NCBI GenBank assembly: GCA_947044365.1 | Contig: OX345643.1 | Coordinates: 2,692,501 to 2,756,500, forward strand | Direction: 5' to 3' | DNA from: Petrosia ficiformis | Taxonomy: Eukaryota > Porifera > Demospongiae > Haplosclerida > Petrosiidae | DNA length: 64,000 nucleotides | Shown here: in pieces, positions 1 through 12,745 of the stretch | Position numbering within the stretch: position 1 is the first letter of the stretch | How the letters are laid out: the number at the start of each line of letters is the position of its first letter | The notes under the pieces: model-generated | The model's input: the letters and a program-made list of their open reading frames with translations, nothing else | Database searches by the model: none | What the model was told of the DNA's origin: nothing | Translations under genes and position numbers: made by a program

Positions 1-224
1 TTGTGTCACCCTTAATAATCACGCTTATGAAAGATAAAGTGGAGAGTTTTAAAAAGCAAAGGATTGGAAGCTGCATTTTTAGTGTTGGATGTTTACTGAT
101 TAGGTGGAGCTGACGCGTTTTAATCATAAAGGCTGTGCCAGACCCTTCCCCGCTTTACTAGTGCGAGACTAGTTCTCCGTGGGCATCTTGCTAATACCCC
201 ACCCCGCTATAGTCCATAATTATA
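1..224. other. no gene seen at left edge
   Basis: No coding signal is visible. The stretch holds short G+C-richer segments, for example around 130-210, in an A+T-rich background. It is not part of the direct duplication that begins near 225. Confidence 0.5.
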
Positions 225-779
225 ATGTTATGGGTATGTGCCTTCGCCGTACCTTCGATTATGATTTATTATACTTGAGGTGTGGCAGGTTCTTTGCAAC
301 ATTCTAAAAGTTACCTTGATTTTCCCTGCCATGTATGCAATTATTGAAAATTATGTAATATAGTATGCGAGTGAACATTTCTTCATTCAATCTCTTAACA
401 ATCTCATTCGGCTGAAAAGTATTTTAAACAATACCAAAATGGTTACATTTACAGTTTAGAGATTTGAGGTATGGTACCTATCATACACTTTATAGAGTTT
501 TAATGACTTGTTGGCCTGACTCAATCCACATATCGAAAGACCTATGAAAGTACAGAGGGATAACATGATACACCATTACAATTTCTCGTTTGGAAAGAAA
601 GAACACATCTATATACTTAATTGACAATTCAAAATTTCACTGGGTTATAAAATTAAAGTGTTTGGTCACCACCCTACCAATTCTTGATTCACGCACTTAT
701 TACATTAAAGTAAACCCAAGATAAATAGTAAAACATTAATACATGAAAATGTTTCAATATCGCTGTCTATAATTCCCAC

Positions 780-1625
780 AGCAACTGAGATAGTGCAAAA
801 TCTTTTTAAGCCATTCTTCACTTCTTTGAATTAGGACCAGTGGATCACGTAGCAGCATAGAAGCTGAAATAAGATGCTTCTTCTTCAGATTCAATAATAG
901 TGTATGAGGAAGTTGTGGAGTTACTTTTGTGTCAAACTGTTCCTGTAATTTTGTTATTTGACAAACACCTAAGCAGTCAGAATACCCTTCTTCAATGAAC
1001 TACATGTATACAGTAATAAAATAGCAAGATATATAAAGTATAGCTAAGTCATTTTATACAAACTAGGTATAACCTTTTTGAATGCAGTATCATCCTTCAT
1101 TACTACAAAGGTCACATCTCATTCATGAAGTTGCATTCACTTGTAGACAACCTGAAAGTAATATCATTGTGCAATTGAAAGTTCAATTGCTCCTACAGCA
1201 ATGTGTGAAAACTGAGATAGTTCACTACTCACAGAATCTCTTTAAGGGATGACTGAACCATTCATCAGTTCTTTGAATTCATAATGTGGACCGGTGGTAC
1301 ACTTAGCAGCATAGAAGCTGAAATAAGATCTTTCTTCTTCAGAATCAATAATAGTGACACAAGGAAGTGTAGAGTTACTTTCACGTCAAACTGTTCTGGA
1401 CAATTTATACAATAAAATTAATACTACTGACTAGACGATTGTTAGGTGACAGTTTAAATCTCCAGCAATGAATTTGTAGCTCTGGACGTCCAGAAGGAAG
1501 AGATCCTTTCCCAAAATCAATTTGTAAACAATACTCTGGCCATTGTAAGGTACATTCCTTATCTCCAGTAGTGGTTAAAGGGATCTCATCAACTACATAT
1601 ACATCATCTAAACAAGTGATAAACA
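780..1625 (-). pseudogene. ZU5-type domain exons, broken (copy 1)
   Basis: Read on the minus strand, 1404-1625 encodes the first half of a ZU5-type beta domain (short pieces LQWPEYCLQIDFGKGSLPSG and FKLSPNN). The segment 1225-1400 encodes the second half, with DSEEERSYFSFYAAKC and a terminal NGSVIP. The region 780-960 is a second, decayed copy of the second half. ZU5 domains occur in UNC5, ankyrin and PIDD, and in many invertebrate death-domain proteins. The halves do not join in one frame, and the 780-960 copy has lost a base next to its ESEEEA block, so this is scored as a pseudogene. No other domain is seen beside it. The family call rests on motif resemblance only. Confidence 0.55.
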
Positions 1626-3035
1626 ATAGTAAGTATATTACTGTGAAACTTAATGGTTTATCTTAATTTAATTACACTTGTTTTAATGACATGTTAAGTA
1701 ACATTGTTTTATCATTTTCAGTACATTTTGAACTACTCAATCTGTCAGCTAGTGTGAAAATTGAAAATAACAAATCTGGTAACATATGTTTTAGACCAAT
1801 GCATGAATGCCTTCCATAGCAATTGTATATATACATTTGTAAGAAATAACATCTGTTGTACTCCACAAATATAAACATTAACATACATTAACTGAATATT
1901 GCATATACAACTTCAAGTATACGGATCAAATGAAATATACAGCACCGGAAGTGGGTGTGGCAATGGTTTAATTTTGACACAGCTAAAAACCCTAATGATA
2001 AGAAACCCTAGCTCGAGAGGTGTGTCGGTGTCCTATGAATTTTAATAAGGTGCCGTGTGTTTCAGTCGACCCCATTATACTCTATATATATTTTACATGT
2101 ACTTTGGAAAATAATGTATGTTGTTATGACTATATAGCATAATATACTTTCTATCCAATTATTTTGCAACTTTACCATATCTGGCCATTAATAAACATTA
2201 AAAACCTACAACTAATTTATTCTGGCATGATATCAACACTTAAAACTAGGGCTGGGAATTGGCTGAGATTTTGAAATCGATTAACACAAACTTCAAATTG
2301 ATTGGTAATCAATTAAAATCATTAGATAATTAGGACAATTAAGTCAATTAATGCATGAAACTCCTCCCATTTGATAACCAAAAGGATGCTGTCACTTCCA
2401 TATTGTACATTATTTGCAGTCATATGCTTGAAAAGTATGTATTTTGAAATAATTAGCATATTCGACATCACAGACTTACAATCAGAAGAATTTCCAATAT
2501 CGATTGATCTACTTAAAGGACTACTATGTAAGATTTGATGCAACGGTGGCAAAAATTCAATTAATGGAATCACCTTACTCTTGAATGTGCACTTTTTTCT
2601 TGCTTCAGCTGACTTGATTCATCTACTTTTCCTACTAGCTATATAGTATAAGATTATATACAAGCACAGTGTTAAAATCGAGACTTGAAAATAGCTTCAA
2701 TCACGTGGATGAAATAAATGGTTGGAGCTAGAAATTGTCAGAACCAGCTTGAAGTTGTAGCAGCCACTACTTCAATTGTACTTTATTTCAAGCTATGATT
2801 CGACAGCAATAGGCTTCAAGCAAGATGAGGTGTGTTTCAGTGAACTCTTTTGCTACCAGATGTCTTCTGAAAGTTGTTAAACGGTGACCGTGAGTTACAA
2901 AAATTGTCATAACTTTAAAACAGATGTTTTAGCAAAAGGCTATTGTTACTTTTGATCCTTGTATGATTTGATGTCTGCTGGTAGTATTTCAAAGTGCCAA
3001 TGTTCGTAGGTTTGCTGGAATTTTGCCGACAGACA

Positions 3036-3118
3036 AACAGATAACCAGACAGACAGACAGACAGACAAACAAACAGACAAACAGACAGGCAGAGACAGAC
3101 AAACAGACAGACAAAACA
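3036..3118. repeat. GACA/AACA microsatellite
   Basis: Imperfect tandem ACAG/ACAA units. It sits in a repeated block (also at 14770-15060) that ends with the sequence gcgagggttaat, a motif seen in related form at 4015, 14880, 15838 and 55850. Confidence 0.8.
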
Positions 3119-4099
3119 ATTACAGTAACCCTACACGGGCGAGGGTTAATAAGTATAGTATGTAATTCAGTGGTGTGTTACTATAAGTACTATACACAAT
3201 TATTTGTGTAGTATATATTATTCACTATTACAAGTACAAAATCCCATTTATAAGGAGTGGCATTGGGACGGGACCCTCGCCTACATGGCTAAGTAATTTT
3301 ACACATGAAACAAACAAGAATTATTTATAAACAATAGTACACGAAACAATCATATAGTAATTATGTATTATGTATTGCTCATTTGTATTGGTCTTATAAT
3401 CATGAAAAGTTAACTTCAGATTGTTTAATGCATACAAAAAATATAGAGTAATGAATGTCAAGGATGAAGATTCTGTTATTATCTGAAATAAAACTATGAA
3501 GGACTGAGTGGCTGCTGTCAACTGAACTCAATTCAAAATGTATTTTAAATATGTGAAAAGTATGTGTAATTTATCTCTATAAGTCTTACATTTTAGTCTC
3601 TCCTATAAGAAAGAATGGTCCTCATGAGTCTTCTACAGAGAAGAAAAGGTTTACACGTGTGCAAATCACATGCACAACACATGACTGTTGTAGCCAAGAC
3701 TACCTCAATTCTGTTTGATTTGATGCGCACCGCTTTGCTAGCAATAGCCATGATGCAATAGCAGTTATGTTTAGATGTGTCTAGTTGTCCTAAGGAGTAT
3801 TCTCAAGTCTGGAAACAGTAACTGTGAGTGATATAAATTGTCATAAACTTTGTAACCAAAAGGTTTTATCAAAAGCCTGTTGTTACATTGTGTACTTTTG
3901 ATCTTTGTATAATTTGAAGTCTGACTGTAGCTCGTTTGAGCTGTCATTGTTTGAAGCTTTCCTGATTTTTTGCGAACAGACACAAACACACAATATGATC
4001 ACCATACACTTCACAGCGAGGGTAATAACACCTTGGGTATATATCATTATAATTATACAGGTGAAAATAATTTGAGTAGCTAGTAATTCAAATGACCAA

Positions 4100-4839
4100 G
4101 GTAATGTGAAGTGATTTTGGGTCCTATAGGTATGTTAGCTTCCCAACCTTGTTTGCATGCTTTTGGGGTTTTGACATCCCCACACCTTCTTTCATTTTTA
4201 TTGAAAATGTTTTTTATTATTCTTGTTTCCATTGTTTTTTTCTGAATGGTGCGAATATTTTTTGTAGATTACAGAAATAGTACTATATATCATTACGGAA
4301 TCATACAAAAATAAATGCATTAAAATTTCTTCATCAATAAGTCAGACTTTTGTATTTATGTATTGATTATCATTCTCTTTCACTTACAAATGATGTATAT
4401 TCGCTATTTCACTTACAGCACTGTCTGCCATCCTACAAGAAGTAGTGTCAGTCACTGTGTCAACCATTCAGTATTCCAATGGTTATCATAGTGTACAATA
4501 TTATTATACAATGGCTTTAATATTAATATTCATTATTATAAGAATGTATTTGCTCACAAATGTATCACTATATGAAAATTTTAAATAGTATTTTGACCTC
4601 AAACGACACTCGTACGGTAGTTTACAAAAATCGTGTGATCACAGATGTTGGGAAATTCCCTACCTCTTTAGCATTTAGCCATTTTATGTTATATTATCAG
4701 TCTGAGGAACCTAAGACCTTGTATCATCCAGTAATCAATGGTGAGCTGTATGTCGTATTGTGCACACTATACTGTTTTTTGTAATTAAATTATAGTTGCA
4801 ATTAGGAGGGAAAAAATATTTTAAAAAGTTAAAAATTGG
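4100..4839. other. A+T-rich spacer, no gene
   Basis: Nothing convincing is present. A 74-codon open frame at 4560-4784 has no recognisable domain and no splice context. Confidence 0.5.
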
Positions 4840-5060
4840 CACAGACCTTTCAGTTTTACAAGTTTACAACTTCCTGTCAGAGAGGAATTGGATGTACCAC
4901 ACCCAAAATTACCTAGATTATTAAATACGAGAGTATGTGGTGGCGGCATATTGGCATTCAATTGTCCAAAACGCCCAACGCATTCGCGCTTTGTTGGATG
5001 TGGTCGGGCGGCGCGGTGCTTTCATTCAAGAGTCTGTCCTTTGATGTTTTAATTTTTTAA
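4840..5060. repeat. dispersed repeat, related copy at 9410-9640
   Basis: Shares long blocks with 9413-9640 in the same orientation, including acttcctgtcagagaggaa, ggatgtaccacac, gtggtggcggcat and tttgttggatgtggtcggg. It ends directly at the 3' side of the LINE fragment. Class unknown. Confidence 0.6.
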
Positions 5061-5200
5061 AATTTTAATGCATAAACAAAAACAGAAGCATTAAGGGTAC
5101 ACAAGATAGCACAAATATATAGTGCCCCCAAGAGAGGGAAAAGACAGAAGAAAAACAAAACGAAAACAAAACAAAAAAGAAATAATAAATGAAATAAAAG

Positions 5201-6523
5201 TTAAAGTATATTTGTGAGCAAATGCTCAGACAGACGACCCTTAAAAGAGTTAGACGAGGTGCTATTGACTATATGGGATGGAAGTGAGTTCCAATAAGGC
5301 ATTACATCAATGAAAAATGAGAATTGGTGAGTGTTTGTCTTGGTAAGGGGTCGAGATATAATTCGGTTATGAGGATATCTTGGTGAAGGTGAGGAATGAG
5401 GAGTAAAAACATTATGAAGAATAATTGAAAAGTTGTTTAATATATTGTAACAAATCTTGAGCTTTTGTAACTGCCTTCTTTTAGACAACGGCTGCCAGTT
5501 ACATTTGTTCAAATTAGTGTGATAAGAGGCTTTCCAGTCCTTAGTTACAACCTTGCCAGCTAAACCCTGTACCTTCTCGAGCTCGTCAATAAGGATAGAT
5601 TGGTGTGGGTCCCATACTGCAGCACAGTATTCCAATTTGGGAAGGACCACACTACGATAGATCTTCTGATGAGCCTGTGGAGTGGCTTGGTACAACCTAC
5701 GATAGATCAAACCAATTTGTTGTTTCGCTTTCGAGGAGATGTTATGCACATGCCTAGACCAATTTAGATCTGCTGTAACGGTGACACCTAGGTACTTGAC
5801 TGAGAGGACATCAGCTATGGGGTTACCATCTATGTGAAGGTTGAGTGAGATTGGTTTAGGAGACGTAGTTATTGGCAGAGCACATGTCTTACTAGTGTTT
5901 AAGGTGAGACCATGATTAGTTGTCCAAAGAAGAATTTGATCAACATCTTGCTGAAAAGCAAGAGTTTCGCAAGGTGAATTTATGGGTTTATATAGGATGA
6001 TATCGTCTGCGTATAAGGCTAATTTACTATTATGTGATAAAGGTAGATTACAGACTGAGTCCATAAAAATGGTAAAGAGGAGTGGTCCAAGAATGGACAC
6101 TTGTGGGACTCCAGACGTCACTTCACAGGTATCTGAGGTGGTTCCATTAATTACCACTCTCTGGGTTCTACCAGACAGATCTCAGTCTGAAAACCAGGAG
6201 AGAAGGGAACCTGAAATCCCAATTATCTCCAGAGAAAGCAGAATCTGCTCATATCGAACAGTATCAAAGGCCTTTTTTATATCAAAGAAAACTGCTCCAA
6301 CTTGATGGTTACTGGACAGACACAAATGCCAGTCGTTTGTGATGGATAACTGAGCTTCTTGAGTAGAGGACCCAGCCCTAAAGCCAAATTGACGGCAAGA
6401 GAGCAAATGATGTGTTCGTAAGTAATTAGTAACTCTTTGATGGACTATGCGTTCCAAAACTTTCAAAACCAATGATAATAAGGATATCGGACGATAATTG
6501 CTGATTAATGAAGGATCACCCAA
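5201..6523 (-). pseudogene. non-LTR retrotransposon reverse transcriptase, 5'-truncated and broken
   Basis: Minus-strand reverse transcriptase of a LINE (CR1/L2/Jockey-like). The visible order is NYRPISLLSLVLKVLERI, then FGFRAGSSTQEA, then FFDIKKAFDTV with the first catalytic Asp, then GVPQVSILGPLLF, then ALYADDIILY with the YADD catalytic pair, followed by the thumb and a C-terminal region typical of the superfamily. Two defects are visible. An in-frame TGA at 6182-6184 lies between the AFDTV and PQVS blocks, with both sides in one frame. The normally invariant Gly of the PQGS motif is Val. The endonuclease and upstream ORF are missing; homology stops near 6524 at a TTAGTTA-rich stretch. It is a dead 5'-truncated copy. 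The family assignment within LINEs is uncertain. Confidence 0.88.
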
Positions 6524-6539
6524 CTAAAAAATAGATGTG

Positions 6540-6780
6540 ACATTTGACAGCTTAGTTATAGTTAACTAACTAAAACAATTTGAGGCTTACTAAAAGGCGT
6601 TTAGTTTTAGCTTACTAAAAGTGCCCATTATTCAGTGATCATTTTTCATTTTAGTTAGTTATAGTTATTGCAATAGACTATAGTTTAGTTATAGTTTAGT
6701 TATAGTTTAGTTAACTAAATGTCACAATGCCTTACTAAATGGGGTTTTAGTTTTAGTAGTTAACTAAAAAACACTAATTC
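6540..6780. repeat. TTAGTTA/TAACTAA-rich low-complexity stretch
   Basis: Repeated ttagttatagt and ttagttaactaaa units, locally palindromic. A shorter version lies at 19560-19640 in inverted orientation at the matching edge of the inverted duplication. It abuts the 5'-truncated LINE. Confidence 0.65.
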
Positions 6781-9340
6781 ACATGTATTACTCCACTCTC
6801 TGATTTATATAGGTCCTACCTCTTAATGAAGAGAGTCAGGTGAACATGGGAAAGGATGAACTAAAGGAGTTCATATTTAGTCAATATGAAACTGAAGAGA
6901 AAGACAGTAGTCTTCAAGAAATGTTCTGTGAAATAGGAATTAAAAAGTTAGACAACATAACAAACTACATTGTATATGAGTAATATAATCATATTTTAAT
7001 AATAATATCCATGAATCCATCTGTTCATTCATCTGTTCATCCATCTGTTCATTCATCCATTATGACATATTTAATTTTATACAGTTTATCAGACACTCAG
7101 TTAGTTTGTTTATCATCAGTGAGACTTTGCTTTCTATTTTCAACTCTGGAGCTTTTTGTTCGTTGGGTAGAAGAAGGTTTGTATGATTTCAATTCCCTCC
7201 CAATGGCTTTGAAAGTCCACCTGACTGAAGAGGACAGTACTATGTTAGAGCAATTACCTAAATGTTTTCCTGGGACATCGTCACAGCTTTTGGTGGAGTT
7301 AAAAGAATTAAGTGATGTTTTACTTCATGTTGAGTCTCATTTGATAAAAGAAGTTAATGAACAGGCTCAGGTAAAAAAAAATTAGACATTAATAGAATGA
7401 TGATCAGGTAATATATAACATAAAAACAAACATTCTATATTGAGTATATTTCCTTAGAAACCACTAATTGAATTGTTACAAACTTTAAATATGATATCTG
7501 ATGCAGACAGGCTTCCTGATCTCGTTCCCAATATAGTACTGGTTTGCCACTATGTAAATTTCAGAATGATCCTTCGAAGGTTAGAATGCAAATAATCATT
7601 TATATGCATGTCATGACATCAAAATCTCATCTTCTATTCATTTTTTAAAGAATGACAGCTATTGTGGAGCAAAGGGTTGCTATGGAAACATCACAGCACA
7701 GTGAAGATGATGAGCTGTGGACAGTATATGTTGATGATTTATGGAGTAATGCATTACCTCATTTGAGAGAAAAAGGTTTGTATACTATTTACGTAATTGC
7801 ATAATTATAAAGATGCATTATGTATAAAATTATGTGTGTATGTATGTACGTACATATAATTATAATTATACACATTATTATGTGTGTATGTATTATAGTT
7901 TGGCTTGTTATCCCATAAATATACAGCTGGATGTGAATTCATTGACCCCACTTTGTTAATGTCAGTACGATATGGTTTCTATGGTGAGGAATGGGAAGGA
8001 GAGAGTGCTAGTGAACTGGATGCTGATCTCAACAAGGACAGCTCTGAGGGGCCCACTGATGAAAATTCGATGTATTCCAGTTACAATAAGCAAGAACACA
8101 TATTACATGAAAGTGAAAATTCAAATCAGGGACTTGAGGATCCACATCTATGTGAGGAAGTGTTATGTATGATATAATTATATTCACTTATCTATTTGCT
8201 ATTATAATAATTATAAGTGAGCAGATCTGAGAATTTGCTTTCATTATTCAATTTGCCAGACAATACTGTCTTATCCTTGCTATTCTGGCATTTTAAAAAC
8301 CCAACAAATCATGCTGTGCAGCTAGAAAGACTAATAAGTTGCAGTGTGGTATGTAAATATTTATTGCTATACACAATGTTGACACAGACTGATAGTGCAT
8401 TCTATTCAGTCTAGCTTCCCTCTTCTAGATGTTCTCTTTTCCAGCTATTTATTTATGTATCTACATGTATTTCTATTAATTAATCTGTCCATCTATTTGT
8501 GTTCAATATAGATATAAAACAACAAGCTGAAATTTGGTCTCCTCAAATGGTCTCTCAGTTTCTTGATGGAATAGGAATGCAGGAACACTCCAAAACTTTC
8601 CTTGAAGAGGAAATAGCAGGATCTCATCTCCTCAAAGCAAATAGAGAAGTTTATAAAGATCTTGGAGTGACCTCTGCTATACACTATGTGCAGATAGCAG
8701 TGAAATTTAAGAGAGAGTTACTAACAGAGAAAGGCTCAGAGTACTCACTGAAACAACTGTTACAAGCTCATCCTAAGTTAGTTCATTATGAAGATAAGTT
8801 TGAACAGGCTCACATTGATGTTGAAATGATGTTATTTGCTCAAGAAAACAATTTGATTGATGAACTCTTACAAGATGTTGGAGTTAATAGAGCTTTGGAT
8901 CGCAATAAAATTGAAGTGACTCTATTGCAGCCCCTACTAGTGAAAGCACAACAAAAAAGAGAATAGGGGTATTCCACTGCTGTTATTTAAGTAGTTAGCA
9001 TTTGTATGTGTTTAACACCTATTAAAATAATAAATAATTATAATTCTTGTATCTCTTAATTGCAATAGTTCGATTTTGTATTTCAGTAGTTAGCACTTGT
9101 GAACTATACTAAAATTAATTAAGATATCACTCAATTAGACTGAGGAGTTTGTTTTTGTATTTCTTAGCACTAAAATTACCACATCATACTATGCTGTGTG
9201 TGTAGCTACAGGGTTTTTAATAAAGACTAATCAGTTATAATAATGATCATTTACAATAATTATTAATTGAAGAGGGAGGTCTATTATTGTACTTGTAGTA
9301 ACATCATCTATAAAGAGAAAATCTGAATGTCAAACAATTC
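6716..9340 (+). repeat. inverted duplication, arm A
   Basis: The reverse complement matches 17075-19634 (arm B) across exons, introns and 3' flank, with small indels. The arms lie tail to tail, about 7.7 kb apart. Arm B is continuous with the large RNF213-like gene, whereas arm A has no upstream gene, so A is probably the derived copy. Introns are retained, which makes this a DNA-level duplication and not a processed copy. Confidence 0.85.
6813..8966 (+). CDS. truncated second copy of the RNF213-like C-terminus with SAM domain
   Basis: Plus-strand exons with GT-AG borders: 6813-6979, 7085-7370, 7458-7579, 7651-7775, 7927-8166, optionally 8218-8348, and 8512-8966 ending at a TAG stop. They encode the far C-terminal helical region of an RNF213-like protein, an acidic linker (EEWEGESASELDADLNKD), and a SAM domain in the last exon (IWSPQMVSQFLDGIGMQEHS, then LGVTSAIHYVQIAVKFK). 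All exons listed are open, and the phases checked at several junctions fit. The upstream ATPase and helical exons are missing; the sequence before 6780 is repeat and a LINE on the other strand. It may be a pseudogene fragment, or a short gene expressing a SAM-containing C-terminal protein if a promoter was captured. No promoter was recognised. Confidence 0.7.
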
Positions 9341-9945
9341 ATATAACCATCCATTGGGGAGAGCTAGAGAACGTTAGCATTGGGCGTATATTTTGCGAGC
9401 CTAACCTAACCCTTTCAGTTTTTATAAGGTTGTAATTTTACAACTTCCTGTCAGAGAGGAAGTGTTACCAACTTAATAGAATACTGAATTTGATCTTGGA
9501 TGTACCACACCCCAAATTACTGTAGATTACCAATGTGGTGGCGGCATGTCGGCATTCTAGTGTCCAGACGCCTATACTTTGTTGGATGTGGTCGGGTGTT
9601 GCTTTAATTCAGTGTCCACCCTTTGATGTTACTTTGAAGATCAGTAGCTTAGGGTAGAATGGGATTTTAATGTATGTGTGATGTATAGACTGCTTTCTAG
9701 CTAGTTCTAGTGAGAGAGAAAGGGATGTTGGGAGAAAAAGTTAAAAATACCATTTGCTTGCAGTAATTGGTAAGCAAGGTTGAGGTGACCGTTAAATTGC
9801 TCCATGAGGGTCCAGAAAATTGCAAAGAAGCTGCATTCAGTTGCATCTGTGATCCTGAGCCACATTATATACTTGATCAAGGTGTTTATCTTGCAGATAT
9901 GTGTCTGGTGCATGTGGATAGGGGGTTGGGTCTCTATTGTACTGG
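9000..9945. other. 3' flank of arm A and spacer
   Basis: 9000-9340 matches the 3' flank of arm B. An AATAAA lies near 9222 and AATAAATAA near 9028, possible polyadenylation signals for the arm A exons. 9413-9640 is the dispersed repeat also found at 4840. No gene is seen in 9640-9945. Confidence 0.5.
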
Positions 9946-10499
9946 CATACTATAGTTATGGGCACAAAGCCATACTTTTGATTATAATTTGTTGAGGTGT
10001 ACATGTGTGTCAAATCTTCTTTGCAACATTCAATTTTCCCTGCCATGTATTCAATTATTGAAAATGGTGTAATAATTATAGTATGCAAGTGAACATTCAA
10101 TCTCTTAACAAGCCCATTCGGCTAAAAAGTATTTTAAACAATACCAAAATGGTTACATGCCACAATTTGAGGTATGGTACCTATCATACACTTTATAGAG
10201 TTTTAATGATTTGTTGGCTAGACTCAATCCACATATCGAAAGACCTATGAATGTACAGAGTGATAACATGATACCCTATTACAATTTCCTGTTTTCAAAA
10301 AAAGAACACATCTATATACTTAATTGACAATTCAAAATTTCACTGGGTTATAAAATTAAAGTGTTTTGGTAACCACCCAACAGATTCTTGATTCACGCAC
10401 TTATTACATTAAAGTAAACCCAAGATAACTAGTAAAACATTAATACATGAAAATTTCCCAATATCGCTGTCTAATTGGAAGTTCACTTGTTCCCATAGC

Positions 10500-11344
10500 A
10501 ACTGGGATAGTGCAAAATCTCTTTAAGCCATTCTTCACTTCTTTGAATTAATAAAGCGAACCAGTGGAACATGTAGCAGCATAGAAGCTGAAATAAGATG
10601 CTTCTTCTTCAGATTCAATAATAGTGACACAAGGAAGATGTATAGAGTTACTTTCATGTCAAACTGTTCCTGTAGTTTTATTATTTGACAAACACCATCT
10701 AAGCAGTCAGAATACCTTTCTTCAATGAACTGTATACAGAAATAAAATAGCAAGATATATAAAGTATAGCTAAGTCATTTTACACAAACTAGTTATAACC
10801 TTTTTGAATGCAGGATCACCCTTCATTACTACAGAGATCATATTCCATTCATTAACTTGTAAGAAACCTAAGAGTAATATCATTGTGTAATTGGAAGTTC
10901 ACTTGTTCTCACAGCAATGTGTAAAAACTGGCAATACTTGCAGAATTTCTGTAAGGGATGACTGAACCATTCTTCAGTTCTATGAATTCATAAGGTGGTC
11001 CAGCGGAACACCTAGCAGCATAGAAGCTGAAATAAGATGCTTCTTCTTCAGATTCAATAATAGTGACATGAGGAAGATGTAGAGTTACTTTCATGTCAAA
11101 CCGTTCAGGACAATTTATCCAATAAATGCTACTGAACAAGACAATTGTTAGGTGACAGTTTAAAATCTCCAGCAATGATATATTTTATTTGTAGCTCAAC
11201 TGGATGTCCAGAAGGAAGAGATCCATTCCCAAAATCAATTTGTAAACCATACTCTGGCCATTGTAAGGTACATTCCTTATCTCCAGTAGTGGTTAAAATG
11301 ATCTCATCAACTACAAATACATCATCTAAACAAGTAATAAACAA
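10500..11344 (-). pseudogene. ZU5-type domain exons, broken (copy 2)
   Basis: Best-preserved ZU5-type sequence of the window, minus strand. 11344-11129 encodes the first half (LQWPEYGLQIDFGNGSLPSG, FKLSPNNCLV) and about 11145-10909 the second (YWINCPERFDMKVTLHLPHV, ESEEEASYFSFYAARC, then NGSVIP). The WINCPERF block matches the W-I-x-C-P segment common in invertebrate ZU5-type domains. The two halves are in different frames, apparently from one extra base next to NNCLV compared with copy 1. A further degraded second-half copy lies at 10530-10750. Probably a remnant of a ZU5/death-type receptor or adaptor gene. Confidence 0.6.
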
Positions 11345-11968
11345 GAGTAAGTGAAACTTAATAGTTCATTTTAATTCTTAGTTGATTATACATGTCTTAA
11401 TGACATGTTAAGTAACAATGTTTTATCATTTTTCCATCAGAAGTTCATTTTGAACTGCTTTAGTTTTAATCTGTCAGCCAGTGTGAAAAGAACAAATCTG
11501 ATTACATATGTTTTATGTAATTTAGACCAATGTATGAACGCCTTCCACAGCAATTATATACAGCACACATAAATTTGTACTTGTAATAAGAAATAACATA
11601 TATTGCACTCCCACAAACATGAATATTGCACATACAACTGAAAGTATACATTACACTACGTATATATTTCACTTTGGAAAATCATGTATGTTGCTATGAC
11701 TATATAGCATAATGCACTTTCTATCCTATTATTTGAAGCCTTAATATGATTTTCCAAAGTACATGTAAAATATATACACAGCTGCCTTATGCAACATTAC
11801 CTTATCTGGTCATTAAAACCCATAACTACACGATTCAATTTATTCTGGCATTGATATCAACACTTAAAACTAGGGCTGGGAATTGGTTGAGATTTTGAAA
11901 TTGATTATCACTAACTTCAAATTGATTGATAATCGATTAAAATCAGGGGAAATAACTAGGACAATTAA

Positions 11969-12556
11969 CCCTTTGAGCGCGTTAGTTTATTAACGTTACT
12001 ATGCAGAAATCGTAGATGGTGTAATAATGACTTATTCATAAGCTTTATTAGCTCTGTATTGATGTTATATATGACAATAAATGCTATAAATAAACGAAAT
12101 CTACTTATAGAACAGGAGGTTTTGATAAAAAAAACCACAATATTATCAGATGGCTTCCTCTCAATTCCTTTGTGATTTTTACCTTTTTTGTTGTTGCTCG
12201 AGATTTGGCTTTTGTATCTACACAGTTGTATGCACGCCCCAAATGAAGTTATTCTACAGAAGCTAGAAGTCTCTTCCAGCTACAGTGTGAGGTAAGTCAG
12301 GACAAGTGTTCACTTTTTAGAAAGTTGAGCGTCGACCATCTCCTTCGTTGAGTCTGTCTGCTCACAGTCTTTCATGGAAGTAACACGGTAGTTTAAACTT
12401 GGTAGGTACTTAGTCATAAGCCAGATAATGATGTTTGGAGGATTTGAAACAGTTCTAAAATAGTTTAAAGGTTGTTTGAAGTCGCTATAAGTTATACGCA
12501 TATATATATGCGCGTCATGTTTAATTAAAGGAAGGATGCGCATTGTGCTTAAAGGG
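11969..12556. mobile_element. piggyBac-type non-autonomous element (588 bp)
   Basis: Bounded by TTAA on both sides (11965-11968 and 12557-12560). Termini are CCCTTTGAGC at the left and the inverted GCTTAAAGGG at the right. TTAA target duplication and CCC-starting ends are the hallmark of piggyBac elements. The direct-duplication partner has an unoccupied site: acaattaagtca around 2336-2346, with a single TTAA. A 77-codon frame inside (12310-12543, minus) shows no transposase motif, so it is called non-autonomous. Confidence 0.85.
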
Positions 12557-12745
12557 TTAAGTAATTAATGAAGAAACCTCCTCCCATATGGTGACCAAAA
12601 AGGATTCCTGTCTACATTATTTGCAGTCGTATGCTTGAAAAGTACGTCCTATTGAAAATTAGCATAATCGATATCATAGACTAACAATCAATAATCAGAA
12701 AAATTTTCAATATCGAATGATTAATTGCGATTAATCCTACTAATA

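Larger units (their letters stand above)
225..4100. repeat. direct duplication, copy 1
   Basis: This block matches 9945-16450 in the same orientation: the 480-1640 stretch aligns with 10160-11340, 2220-2560 with 11840-12740, and 2630-4090 with 14600-16440. Identity looks high by eye (roughly 85-95 percent in aligned blocks) with many small indels. Copy 1 lacks the MITEs found in copy 2 and about 1.6 kb that copy 2 has between 12960 and 14590. The block holds ZU5-type exon remnants at 780-1625; the rest (about 1650-4100) is non-coding with a PuACA-type microsatellite. Confidence 0.8.

Noticed and set aside
4560..4784. 74-codon plus-strand frame
   Set aside because: No domain, no splice sites, A+T-rich surroundings.
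5982..6305. 107-codon plus-strand frame over the LINE
   Set aside because: Antisense shadow of the reverse transcriptase frame.
12310..12543. 77-codon frame as a piggyBac transposase remnant
   Set aside because: No DDE-type motif or similarity I can recognise; probably chance.
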